Shown here piece by piece: positions 7,161 to 15,519 of a stretch of 20,737 nucleotides of DNA. How positions within the stretch are numbered: position 1 is the first letter of the stretch; each line of letters opens with the position of its first letter. Location: contig DKOD01000011.1 in assembly GCA_002469865.1 (NCBI GenBank), positions 1 to 20,737 on the forward strand, written 5' to 3'. The stretch is from Alphaproteobacteria bacterium UBA7371 (GTDB lineage Bacteria; Pseudomonadota; Alphaproteobacteria; UBA8317). The notes under the pieces are model-generated. The model was not told the origin of the DNA, did no database searches, and saw nothing but the letters and a program-made list of their open reading frames with translations. A program made the position numbers and the translations under genes.

Positions 7161-8378
7161 ATGTCAGATAATCAGATCGGCCATAACACAGGTGATGCCA
7201 TGGTGGTCACGCCACGGCCGCAAATGGGTTTTGACTTCAACCTTGGCGAAACCGCTGAAATGATCCGTGCTTCGGTGCGGGATTTCTCAACTGCCGAAAT
7301 CGCGCCCAGGGCGGCTTTGATAGACCGTTCCGACGAATTCCCCATGGATCTATGGGGCAAAATGGGTGATCTCGGGCTTTTGGGCATAACGGTGCCGGAA
7401 GAGCGAGGCGGCACAGGACTTGGCTATCTTGAACATGTCGTGGCCGTGGAAGAAATCTCTCGGGCCTCTGCATCGGTGGGCCTTTCCTATGGCGCGCATT
7501 CCAACCTTTGCGTGAACCAGATCAATTTGAACGGGAATGAAGAACAAAAGACGCGCTACCTGCCCAAACTTATCACCGGAGAGCATGTGGGCGCGTTGGC
7601 CATGTCAGAGCCTGGCGCAGGATCTGATGTCGTGTCCATGAAGCTGAAGGCTGAGAAAAAAGGCGACCGCTATATCCTTAATGGTTCCAAAATGTGGATC
7701 ACCAATGGGCCAGATGCAGACACACTCGTGGTCTATGCCAAAACCGATCCTGAGGCTGGCAAAAGAGGAATCACCGCCTTCATCATCGAAAAAGACTTCA
7801 AAGGTTTCTCCGTGGCCCAAAAGCTTGATAAATTGGGCATGCGCGGTTCCCATACCGGAGAGCTTGTGTTTGAAGATTGTGAAGTTCCTGAAGAAAACAT
7901 CCTTGGTGGCCTGGGCCGTGGGGTTAATGTTTTGATGTCTGGCCTTGATTATGAGCGTGCTGTGTTGGCCGCCGGGCCCATTGGTATCATGGAAGCCTGC
8001 ATGGATGTCGTCATGCCTTACATCCATGAACGCAAACAATTTGGCAAAGCCATTGGGGAATTCCAGCTGATGCAGGGAAAAATTGCCGATATGTATACCA
8101 CCATGAATGCCACCAAGGCTTATGTTTACGCTGTGGCAAAAGCCTGTGACGATGGGCGGGTCACCAGGGAAGATGCTGCTGGTGTTATTCTCTATGCCGC
8201 CGAAAAGGCCACATGGATGGCCCTTGAGGCTATCCAGACGCTTGGCGGAAATGGCTACATCAACGACTACCCCACCGGCCGTTTCCTCCGCGACGCCAAA
8301 CTCTATGAAATTGGCGCAGGCACTTCAGAAATCCGTCGCATGCTGATCGGTCGCCAATTGTTTGAGGCCAGCGCCTAA
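7161..8378 (+). CDS. liuA: Isovaleryl-CoA dehydrogenase
   Basis: This 405-residue acyl-CoA dehydrogenase has AMSEPGAGSD (147-156) and QTLGGNGYINDYP near the end. The usual C-terminal glutamate is replaced: the segment reads YEIGAGTSEIR. A glutamate is instead at E265 in GLDYERAVLAAGP, the position of the catalytic base in human isovaleryl-CoA dehydrogenase. This swap is the family hallmark and separates it from the enzyme at 378. It oxidises isovaleryl-CoA to 3-methylcrotonyl-CoA, passing electrons to ETF. GAGG seven bases before the ATG supports this start, although the N-terminus is some 15-20 residues longer than many bacterial homologues; ATG 7200 is an alternative. It is the first gene of the five-gene leucine operon. 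Confidence 0.96.
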   Translation: MSDNQIGHNTGDAMVVTPRPQMGFDFNLGETAEMIRASVRDFSTAEIAPRAALIDRSDEFPMDLWGKMGDLGLLGITVPEERGGTGLGYLEHVVAVEEISRASASVGLSYGAHSNLCVNQINLNGNEEQKTRYLPKLITGEHVGALAMSEPGAGSDVVSMKLKAEKKGDRYILNGSKMWITNGPDADTLVVYAKTDPEAGKRGITAFIIEKDFKGFSVAQKLDKLGMRGSHTGELVFEDCEVPEENILGGLGRGVNVLMSGLDYERAVLAAGPIGIMEACMDVVMPYIHERKQFGKAIGEFQLMQGKIADMYTTMNATKAYVYAVAKACDDGRVTREDAAGVILYAAEKATWMALEAIQTLGGNGYINDYPTGRFLRDAKLYEIGAGTSEIRRMLIGRQLFEASA

Positions 8379-8379
8379 A

Positions 8380-9987
8380 ATGGCCGTTATCAGCAGCCAA
8401 GCAGACCCTTCATCACCCGAATTTTTGGGCAACCAGGCTGCCATGCAAGCCTTGGTTGATGAGCTGGGCAGCACTGTTTCGACGATCATGCTTGGTGGCC
8501 CAGAACGGGCCCGTGAAAAGCATGTGGCCCGGGGCAAATTGTTGGTTAGGGACCGCATTGCACTCCTCCTGGATCCGGCCACACCATTTTTGGAAATAGC
8601 CCAGCTTGCCGCCCATGGGGTTTATGATGATGAGGTGCCCGCCGCAGGAATAGTAGCAGGCGTCGGCCAAGTCTGCGGCCGACCTGTGATGATTGTGGCC
8701 AATGACGCCACCGTAAAGGGTGGCTCCTACTACCCGCTCACCGGCAAAAAACACCTGCGCGCCCAGGAAATTGCCAGCGAGAACCACATTCCTTGTGTCT
8801 ATCTGGTGGATTCTGGTGGCGCCTTCTTGCCAATGCAGGATGAAATTTTTCCTGATCGGGAAGGTTTTGGGCGGGTGTTTTACAACCAATCCAACATGTC
8901 CGCCCGGGGCATTCCGCAAATTGCTGCGGTCATGGGATCATGCACTGCTGGTGGCGCCTATGTGCCTGCCATGGCTGATGAAAGCATCATTGTCAAAGAG
9001 CAAGGAACCGTTTTCCTGGGTGGGCCACCTCTGGTTAAGGCGGCCACTGGCGAAGATGTGTCCGCGGAGGAGTTGGGCGGTGGTGATGTCCATACCAGAC
9101 TCTCTGGCGTTTGCGATCATCTCGCCGAAAACGACCATCATGCGCTTGCCCTGGTGCGCCAAATTATTGACACCCTGCCGGCAATCAAGACGCCGTCATT
9201 TGACCAAATTGCCCCAAGAGAACCCCTATGGGATGCCAAGAGCATCTATGGGGTGGTGCCCCCATCCCTGCGCACACCCTATGACATAAGGGAAGTGATC
9301 GCTCGAATTGTTGATGGCTCAGAATTTGATGAATTCAAAGCCCGTTTTGGTACCACCATGGTGACTGGCTTTGCCCGGATTTGGGGATATCGGGTGGGCA
9401 TCATGGCCAATAATGGTATTCTTTTTGCGGAATCTGCCGAAAAAGCAGCTCATTTTTTGGAGCTTTGCGAGCAGCGGCGTATTCCGGTGCTTTTTTTGCA
9501 AAATATCACCGGCTTCATGGTGGGCAAAAAATATGAAAATGAGGGCATCGTCCGGGCTGGCGCGAAGCTTGTTACGGCGGTTTCTTGCCTCAAAGTACCC
9601 AAAATCACAGTGATCACCGGTGGCAGCTTTGGTGCTGGAAATTACGGGATGTGTGGACGCGCCTTTGGACCTCGTTTCTTATGGATGTGGCCGAATGCAC
9701 GCATTTCTGTGATGGGTGGGGAACAAGCCGCCACGGTCCTGGCCACCGTGAAACGTGCGCAAATGGATGCCAAAAATATCCCTTGGGCAAAGGAAGAAGA
9801 AGACAAATTCCGCGCCCCCATCTTGGACCAATATGAAACCCAGGGTCACCCCTATTATGCCTCAGCCAGGCTCTGGGATGATGGGATTATCGATCCTGCA
9901 GACACACGCAAAGTGGTTGCTCTATCCCTGGCGGCCACAGCCGGGGCACCCATTAGCGAGACCTCCTACGGCATATTTCGGATGTAA
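8380..9987 (+). CDS. liuB: 3-methylcrotonyl-CoA carboxylase, carboxyltransferase (beta) subunit
   Basis: This 535-residue protein has two crotonase-like carboxyltransferase halves. The N-terminal half has ATVKGGSYYPLTGKKHLRAQ and VDSGGAFLPMQDEIFPD. The C-terminal half has LQNITGFMVGKKYENEGI and ITGGSFGAGNYGMCGRAFGP, with MWPNARISVMGGEQAA. These match the methylcrotonyl-CoA carboxylase beta subunit more closely than propionyl-CoA carboxylase. It transfers carboxyl from carboxybiotin on the alpha subunit (gene at 10770) to 3-methylcrotonyl-CoA, giving 3-methylglutaconyl-CoA. The ATG follows the liuA stop by one base, and the nearest purine run (GAGG) is 12 bases away, so translation is probably coupled. 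A TTG at 8362 would extend it by six residues, but ATG is preferred. Confidence 0.96.
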   Translation: MAVISSQADPSSPEFLGNQAAMQALVDELGSTVSTIMLGGPERAREKHVARGKLLVRDRIALLLDPATPFLEIAQLAAHGVYDDEVPAAGIVAGVGQVCGRPVMIVANDATVKGGSYYPLTGKKHLRAQEIASENHIPCVYLVDSGGAFLPMQDEIFPDREGFGRVFYNQSNMSARGIPQIAAVMGSCTAGGAYVPAMADESIIVKEQGTVFLGGPPLVKAATGEDVSAEELGGGDVHTRLSGVCDHLAENDHHALALVRQIIDTLPAIKTPSFDQIAPREPLWDAKSIYGVVPPSLRTPYDIREVIARIVDGSEFDEFKARFGTTMVTGFARIWGYRVGIMANNGILFAESAEKAAHFLELCEQRRIPVLFLQNITGFMVGKKYENEGIVRAGAKLVTAVSCLKVPKITVITGGSFGAGNYGMCGRAFGPRFLWMWPNARISVMGGEQAATVLATVKRAQMDAKNIPWAKEEEDKFRAPILDQYETQGHPYYASARLWDDGIIDPADTRKVVALSLAATAGAPISETSYGIFRM

Positions 9988-9990
9988 AAA

Positions 9991-10773
9991 ATGAGTGACG
10001 CAGTCATCTTCGAGAAAAACGAGCAAGCTATTGCTAGGCTGACCATCAACCGGCCAGAGGTAAATAATGCCTTTGATGATGAAGTTATTGGCGCCTTGAG
10101 GGCTGGGCTGGAACAGGCCAAGTCTGAGCATGTTAGGATTTTGGTTCTCCAGGGAGCAGGCAAAGGCTTTTGTGCCGGTGCCAATCTTCATTGGATGAAA
10201 GCCATGGCCCATTACAGTCTTGAAGAAAATCTCGCCGATGCTGGCGCCTTGGCTGACCTATTGTCAGAACTTCATCACATGCCCTGCCCCACCATTTGCT
10301 TGGCCCATGGGCCTGTCTTTGGCGGTGGTGTTGGTCTGGTCGCGGCCTGCGATATTGCCATTGCCCATCCCGACAGCATCTTTTGCTTGTCCGAGGTTCG
10401 CCTCGGTCTGACCCCAGCCACCATCAGCCCCTATGTGGTGGAAGCCATGGGGGCACGCCATGGTCGGGCCATGATGCTCACGGGCGCACGATTTGGCGCG
10501 GATGAAGCGGCAAGGATGGGGCTTTGCCACCAGGTCAATAATGATCTGGAATCAACACTTGCTTCCTATGTGAAGGACCTCCTCGCCGGTGCGCCCGGTG
10601 CCCAAGATGACATCAAAAAATTGGTGCGCCAGGTCACGGACCTCCCCATTAATGACGAAACGGGTCGTTTGACCGCCCGGGCCATAGCCGAGCGGCGGAT
10701 GAAGGATGAAGCCCAGGAAGGCATGCTGGCATTTTTTGAAAAAAGGCGCCCTTCTTGGAGGGAAACATCATGA
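9991..10773 (+). CDS. liuC: 3-methylglutaconyl-CoA hydratase
   Basis: This is a 260-residue crotonase with GKGFCAGANLHWMK (57-70), GPVFGGGVGLVAACDIAIA (107-125) and SEVRLGLTPATISPYVV (134-150). The last segment is the signature of the bacterial methylglutaconyl-CoA hydratase group. The glutamate of the EVRLGL segment (E135) is kept, but the other hydratase glutamate position is glycine (G115 in GGGVGLVA). I recall this as usual for this group rather than damage. It hydrates 3-methylglutaconyl-CoA to HMG-CoA. It sits between the two carboxylase subunit genes, three bases after liuB and overlapping liuD by four (ATGA), with only a weak ribosome site of its own. Position in the operon makes the assignment firmer than sequence alone. 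Confidence 0.92.
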   Translation: MSDAVIFEKNEQAIARLTINRPEVNNAFDDEVIGALRAGLEQAKSEHVRILVLQGAGKGFCAGANLHWMKAMAHYSLEENLADAGALADLLSELHHMPCPTICLAHGPVFGGGVGLVAACDIAIAHPDSIFCLSEVRLGLTPATISPYVVEAMGARHGRAMMLTGARFGADEAARMGLCHQVNNDLESTLASYVKDLLAGAPGAQDDIKKLVRQVTDLPINDETGRLTARAIAERRMKDEAQEGMLAFFEKRRPSWRETS

Positions 10774-12752
10774 GGCCAATCAAAAGATTGCTGGTGGCCA
10801 ACCGTGGTGAGATTGCCGTGCGCATCATGGACACGGCAAAAAAGATGGGCATTGAGACCATTGCTGTTTATTCCGATGCCGACCGTCACGCCCTCCATGT
10901 GCGCATGGCCGATGACGCCGTGGATATCGGACCCTCACCAGCCCAGGAAAGCTACCTAAATATTGAACGGGTCATCGCAGCAGGACGCCATGCAAAAGCT
11001 GATGCAATCCATCCAGGCTATGGGTTTTTGTCAGAACATGCCGCCTTTGCCCGCGCCGTACGCGATGCTGGCATGATCTTTGTGGGCCCTTCCGGCGATG
11101 CCATCGAAGCTATCGGTAATAAGGCATCTGCCAAGTCATTGATGGGGTCTGCGGGCGTGCCCATGCTTCCTGGCTTTCATGGTGATGCGCAAGATGATGC
11201 CACCTTGCTTACGGCCATTGAGCAGGTCGGTCGCCCTGCGCTCATCAAGGCTGTTGCCGGGGGAGGTGGCCGGGGCATGCGGCTTGTGGGTCCCAATGAC
11301 GACCCACTTTCATGCTTGAAAGCTGCCCGTCAGGAGGCCGCCTCAGGATTTGGCGATGACCGCGTCTTGATCGAAAAATTCATCACCCACCCACGTCATG
11401 TCGAGGTGCAGGTATTTGCCGATCAACACGGCCATGTCTGCCACTTATTCGAACGTGATTGTTCCCTCCAACGCAGGCACCAAAAAGTGTTGGAAGAGGC
11501 GCCTGCCCCGGAACTTGACGAAGATGTGCGTGCCGCCATGGGTCGGGCAGCAGAGGATGCAGCCCGGTCAATTGGCTATGAAGGCGCTGGAACGGTCGAA
11601 TTCCTGCTTGATCGAGATGGCTCATTTTATTTTCTTGAGATCAACACAAGATTGCAGGTGGAGCATCCTGTCACGGAAATGATCACTGGGCTTGATCTGG
11701 TGGAATGGCAATTGCGAATTGCTGCCGGGGAATTTTTGCCAGAACCCCCAAAAACCGCATCGGGCCATGCCATGGAGGCGCGTCTATGTGCTGAGGTTCC
11801 CGCCCAATCTTTCCGACCATCTGTGGGGCGCATCACGAAGTTGCGTTTTCCAAACTTACCCAGTTTGCGGGTTGATAGCGGCGTGGAGGAAGGCGATCAT
11901 GTCAGCCCCCATTATGATTCCATGCTGGCCAAATTGATCACCCATGGCGCCAACCGTCAGGAAGCTGCTGACAAATTGCAACTTGCCCTTGCACGCACAG
12001 AAATTTGTGGCGTGGAGACCAACCGCGACTTTTTGATGGCCCTATTGCGGGATGAAGAATTCAGGCTGGGCGGGATGACCACCAGGATGATTGACGAAAA
12101 AATTGACCATTTGGTGCAGCCACAAGAAATTAGCCAAGAGGTGCTGGTACTGGCCATCATCAGGGCGCTCAAATCCGCCCAGACCCAACATAAAAGCCAC
12201 ATGGTTCATAGCCCCTTTGGTGCCATTTTGGGTTGGGCCATGAATGGTGAGGCCTTCCGTCAAATCCGGCTTTTTGATGGGGCTTGGTTGGATTACACCA
12301 TCCAGGAATTGGGCCAAGATTGTTTTATTTCCATGCCTGATGGGCGCCATTTGGTGGTGAGCATCACCAGGGACGATGGCAGTCAACTCAGCGTAAACAT
12401 CAATGGTAACCCCACCAATGGCCTGGCCCATCTGGACGATGGCGGCATACGGGTCGTCACCCAAATGGGCAGTTGGCATGTGCCGGTATATGACGCCCTT
12501 GCCCAATCCTCTGGTGAGGCAGAAAGTGACCTTATGGTCCGTGCTCAGATACCAGGTTTGGTGACCGACATCCATGTGGCTGAAGGGGATGTGGTGGAAG
12601 CAGATCATCCCCTTCTGACCATGGAAGCCATGAAAATCGTGACCACCTTCAGGGCCCAGCGCCGTGCAAAAGTTGGCGCGGTCAGGGCCCAAATTGGCGG
12701 TCAGGTGGCTGAGGGCCAGACATTGATCATCTTGGAGGATGAGCATGACTAA
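10770..12752 (+). CDS. liuD: 3-methylcrotonyl-CoA carboxylase, biotin-carrying (alpha) subunit
   Basis: This 660-residue protein has three parts. Residues 1 to about 446 are biotin carboxylase: LLVANRGEIAVRIM at the start, HPGYGFLSE, the ATP-grasp glycine loop KAVAGGGGRGMRLV, and RLQVEHPVTEMITGLDLVEWQ. A less conserved linker follows, then a biotinyl domain near 590-660. The biotin-accepting lysine is K622 in MEAMKIVTT, 38 residues from the end; EAMKI replaces the more common EAMKM. It carboxylates biotin with ATP and bicarbonate and delivers it to LiuB. GGAGG lies before the ATG at 10770, which overlaps the liuC stop (ATGA). The operon partners favour methylcrotonyl-CoA over propionyl-CoA carboxylase. 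Confidence 0.95.
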   Translation: MRPIKRLLVANRGEIAVRIMDTAKKMGIETIAVYSDADRHALHVRMADDAVDIGPSPAQESYLNIERVIAAGRHAKADAIHPGYGFLSEHAAFARAVRDAGMIFVGPSGDAIEAIGNKASAKSLMGSAGVPMLPGFHGDAQDDATLLTAIEQVGRPALIKAVAGGGGRGMRLVGPNDDPLSCLKAARQEAASGFGDDRVLIEKFITHPRHVEVQVFADQHGHVCHLFERDCSLQRRHQKVLEEAPAPELDEDVRAAMGRAAEDAARSIGYEGAGTVEFLLDRDGSFYFLEINTRLQVEHPVTEMITGLDLVEWQLRIAAGEFLPEPPKTASGHAMEARLCAEVPAQSFRPSVGRITKLRFPNLPSLRVDSGVEEGDHVSPHYDSMLAKLITHGANRQEAADKLQLALARTEICGVETNRDFLMALLRDEEFRLGGMTTRMIDEKIDHLVQPQEISQEVLVLAIIRALKSAQTQHKSHMVHSPFGAILGWAMNGEAFRQIRLFDGAWLDYTIQELGQDCFISMPDGRHLVVSITRDDGSQLSVNINGNPTNGLAHLDDGGIRVVTQMGSWHVPVYDALAQSSGEAESDLMVRAQIPGLVTDIHVAEGDVVEADHPLLTMEAMKIVTTFRAQRRAKVGAVRAQIGGQVAEGQTLIILEDEHD

Positions 12753-13626
12753 GGTCACCCTTTTTGAGGTTGGCCCCCGTGACGGCCTGCAAAATGAAGC
12801 CCATCCGTTGGGGCCTGATGATCGGGTGTCGCTCATCAAAAGACTGGCCCATGCCGGCATGCCTTATGTGGAAGCAGGCAGCTTCGTTTCCCCCAAATGG
12901 GTGCCGCAGATGGCAGACACTGATAAGGTTCTTGCCCAACTTGATGCCGAGGCATATCGCTACCCGGTTTTGACCCCAAACATGAAGGGCTTTGAGGCAG
13001 CAAGGGCCGCAGGAGCCGACCATGTGGCGGTCTTTGGCGCAGCAAGCGAAACCTTCAGCCAGAAAAACATCAATTGCAACATCACAGAATCTTTACGGCG
13101 TTTTGCACCCGTCATGGAGGAGGCCCGGAAACACAATATACGAATCCGTGGTTATGTTTCCTGTGTGCTGGGTTGCCCCTATGAGGGCGACGTGGCCGTG
13201 GCCACGGTGGTGGAGGTTGCAGAATGGCTGTTGGAACATGGTGCCCATGAAATCTCACTGGGTGACACCATCGGGGTAGGCACACCAGCATGCGCAAGGG
13301 CCATGGTTAAACAAGTGGCACAATCCGTGCCTCGGGACCGTTTGGCGCTGCATTTTCATGACACATATGGCCAGGCACTGGCCAATATTCTTGCCTGTTT
13401 GGAAGAGGATATCAGGATTATTGACGTGGCGGTGGCTGGTCTTGGCGGCTGCCCCTATGCGGCAGGCGCATCAGGCAATGTGGCAAGCGAGGACGTGCTC
13501 TACATGCTTGAAGGAATGGGTTTTGAAACGGGCATAGACCTTGACCAAATCGTGGCCACCGGAAATTGGGTGTCCCATTTGCTCAACCGGCAAAATAATT
13601 CCAAAGTGGGTCGGGCCCGATCGTGA
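12745..13626 (+). CDS. liuE: Hydroxymethylglutaryl-CoA lyase
   Basis: This is a 293-residue TIM-barrel lyase. It opens with TLFEVGPRDGLQNE, where R12 and D13 are the conserved catalytic/metal residues. HFHDTYGQ supplies metal-binding H203 and H205. The signature GLGGCPYAAGASGNVASED contains the active-site cysteine C236. It cleaves HMG-CoA to acetoacetate and acetyl-CoA, ending leucine breakdown. GGAGG (12734-12738) sits six bases before the ATG at 12745 but directly abuts the in-frame ATG at 12739, so the later start is chosen. The gene overlaps the liuD end by eight bases. It is the last gene of the operon and stops four bases before the convergent mnmC stop; the symbol mvaB is also used. 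Confidence 0.96.
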   Translation: MTKVTLFEVGPRDGLQNEAHPLGPDDRVSLIKRLAHAGMPYVEAGSFVSPKWVPQMADTDKVLAQLDAEAYRYPVLTPNMKGFEAARAAGADHVAVFGAASETFSQKNINCNITESLRRFAPVMEEARKHNIRIRGYVSCVLGCPYEGDVAVATVVEVAEWLLEHGAHEISLGDTIGVGTPACARAMVKQVAQSVPRDRLALHFHDTYGQALANILACLEEDIRIIDVAVAGLGGCPYAAGASGNVASEDVLYMLEGMGFETGIDLDQIVATGNWVSHLLNRQNNSKVGRARS

Positions 13627-13630
13627 GCTT

Positions 13631-15424
13631 TTAACCAATAAGTCCTTTTTTCCGGTCACGTTTTTGAAAACGCTCCCAATCAACAGCCTCCAACACATCC
13701 AATTCGGCAAAGCTCGGCAGGGACAGAATTCGGGTCGCCAGCAAATAAGCGAGGTATGGTCCGTAGGTAAGACCCCTGGAACCCAAACCCGTAATGACAT
13801 GACGGCCCGGGCTTAACGTCCCCATGGCAGGCATGCGGTCCCGTGTGGAGGCCCTAAAGGACACCCGACCGGCAAGCTGCACCGGGTCTGGATCCCCCAA
13901 AAATTGCCGCAAACCTTGGGGCATCAGGTCAAGATTATGATGATGGCCATCTGTTCTTGGCTGGAGGTCATCCAAACAACGATCATGTTCAAAGGTGGCA
14001 CCAAACACATGCAAAGAATCCACCGATGGCGTGAAATAACCGCCGTAAGAAAGTGCCATATTAAATGCACGACTTTGTGGCCGATGGCGCATGAGGGAGA
14101 TCTGGCCGGCAGCCAATTGCAGGGGCAAATATTCGCCTATTTGAAGCATTGCTGGCAGACCTGCACCCACCGCAAACACATGTTCTTGGGCCTTGTTTGG
14201 CTTATCATTGGTCACCTCCACACCGGAAGACCGGGCCAACAACCAATCCTTCACATCCACAGAGCCCGCCCATGAATGCAACAGCGCCATTCGGTCATGG
14301 GCAAAGCCCAACAGATCCGAGGCCTCAGCTGGTGCAAGAAGTTGAAGATAATTGCTGGGCCAATGTTGCGCAGCAAGCGCCTTGAAGCGCTCATCCATTT
14401 GATCGCTGGTGGCCAGGTGAAGGCCATTGGCACCCAATTCGCTGCCGCTGGCATAGGTCTCCCGGCGGGCAAAAGCGAAGGCGGATCGTGCAAACCTGTG
14501 GGCCGGACCGTCATCGAGGGCAAGCCTTGGCAATTGGTTGCCGGCGCGGTTGCCCGAAGCCCCCTGGCCGAGCCCTCCTGGCAATTCATGGATGGTGGGT
14601 AAGGCCCCCAAACGTTGCAAAGATCTTGCCACGCTGACCCCGGCAATGCCGCCACCAATCACAGCAATACGTCTTTTGGTGAGCTGGGTTGGTGCAGCCC
14701 CTTCTCTATGGGCGATGGTCATGTCCCTCTTGCGGCCATAACCTTGAACGCGCGCCACTTGCAGCCCCGCAAGACCCAGGGAGCGACGGACATGACCGGC
14801 GGCGGTAAAGGTTGCCAGCCGCCCACCTGGGGCAAGACTTGCACCCAATGTGGTGAGCATCTCCTCACCCCACATGTCGGCATTTTTGGATGGGGAAAAT
14901 CCATCTAGGAAAATGGTGTCCGCAACAATATCGTGGCGGCCAATAATGGCATTTACCTGACCATAGAGAAGAATGAGTTCCACGCGCCCCTGTTCAAAAA
15001 ACAAATGATGGGGGCCGCGCCATCTTGGCGGCATCAGTATGGTGAGTTGGTCACAGAGATCCCGCAATTCTGGAAAGGCATCATGGATTGATGACATGAT
15101 GTTGGTGTCCAGAGGATAGCCTTCGATGGCGGCATAACGCAGCCGCGCACCCTCCGGCGCCCCCCGCCGAAACGCATCCCAGGTGGCCAGAAAATTCAAA
15201 CCCGTGCCAAAACCTGTTTCCAGCACATGGTGAATAGCATGGGGCTCAAGACGGGACAAAAAATTGGTTCCTTGCAAAAAAACATGGCGGGCTTCTGCAA
15301 GACCATCGTCCACCGAGAAATAAATATCATCATGGCGTCGGGACCGCAGGATACCGTCTTCCAGCACCACATCGGCTGCAGGAAGTTTGCGTTCAGGCAA
15401 GATTTCATCATTGGATATGACCAT
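13631..15424 (-). CDS. mnmC: Bifunctional tRNA wobble-uridine enzyme MnmC (methyltransferase + FAD oxidoreductase)
   Basis: This 597-residue fusion has an N-terminal SAM methyltransferase with ETGFGTGLNFL (69-79) and DTIFLDGFSPSKNADMWGEE (169-188). The C-terminal FAD oxidoreductase starts with AVIGGGIAGVSVARSL (254-269) and continues with ASGNRAGNQLPRL and RVSFRASTRDRMPAMG. The C-terminal part converts cmnm5(s2)U34 to nm5(s2)U34 and the N-terminal part methylates it to mnm5(s2)U34 in certain tRNAs. The protein is somewhat shorter than the roughly 670-residue E. coli enzyme, but both halves look complete. The ATG at 15424 is chosen; a GTG two codons upstream (15430) is possible, and neither has a strong ribosome site. 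It is convergent with liuE and divergent from the antiporter, so it is functionally separate from leucine degradation. Confidence 0.94.
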   Translation of the reverse strand: MVISNDEILPERKLPAADVVLEDGILRSRRHDDIYFSVDDGLAEARHVFLQGTNFLSRLEPHAIHHVLETGFGTGLNFLATWDAFRRGAPEGARLRYAAIEGYPLDTNIMSSIHDAFPELRDLCDQLTILMPPRWRGPHHLFFEQGRVELILLYGQVNAIIGRHDIVADTIFLDGFSPSKNADMWGEEMLTTLGASLAPGGRLATFTAAGHVRRSLGLAGLQVARVQGYGRKRDMTIAHREGAAPTQLTKRRIAVIGGGIAGVSVARSLQRLGALPTIHELPGGLGQGASGNRAGNQLPRLALDDGPAHRFARSAFAFARRETYASGSELGANGLHLATSDQMDERFKALAAQHWPSNYLQLLAPAEASDLLGFAHDRMALLHSWAGSVDVKDWLLARSSGVEVTNDKPNKAQEHVFAVGAGLPAMLQIGEYLPLQLAAGQISLMRHRPQSRAFNMALSYGGYFTPSVDSLHVFGATFEHDRCLDDLQPRTDGHHHNLDLMPQGLRQFLGDPDPVQLAGRVSFRASTRDRMPAMGTLSPGRHVITGLGSRGLTYGPYLAYLLATRILSLPSFAELDVLEAVDWERFQKRDRKKGLIG

Positions 15425-15519
15425 GCGCACCCGTCATTTTGGCTTCTGGACAACTAGCAAAAGAGCGCCAGGTTGGATATGCTTATGTCAATCTTTTCAG
15501 GTTTTCCAAAGGTTTGTCC

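Noticed and set aside
12042..12860. Long minus-strand open frame of 272 codons
   Set aside because: It lies opposite liuD/liuE, which have clear domains. Its translation is His/Gly-rich with no family features, typical of an antisense shadow.
13611..13620. Palindrome TCGGGCCCGA at the end of liuE
   Set aside because: It has no loop and no following T-tract, and it is explained by coding sequence, so it was not called a terminator for the liuE/mnmC convergence.
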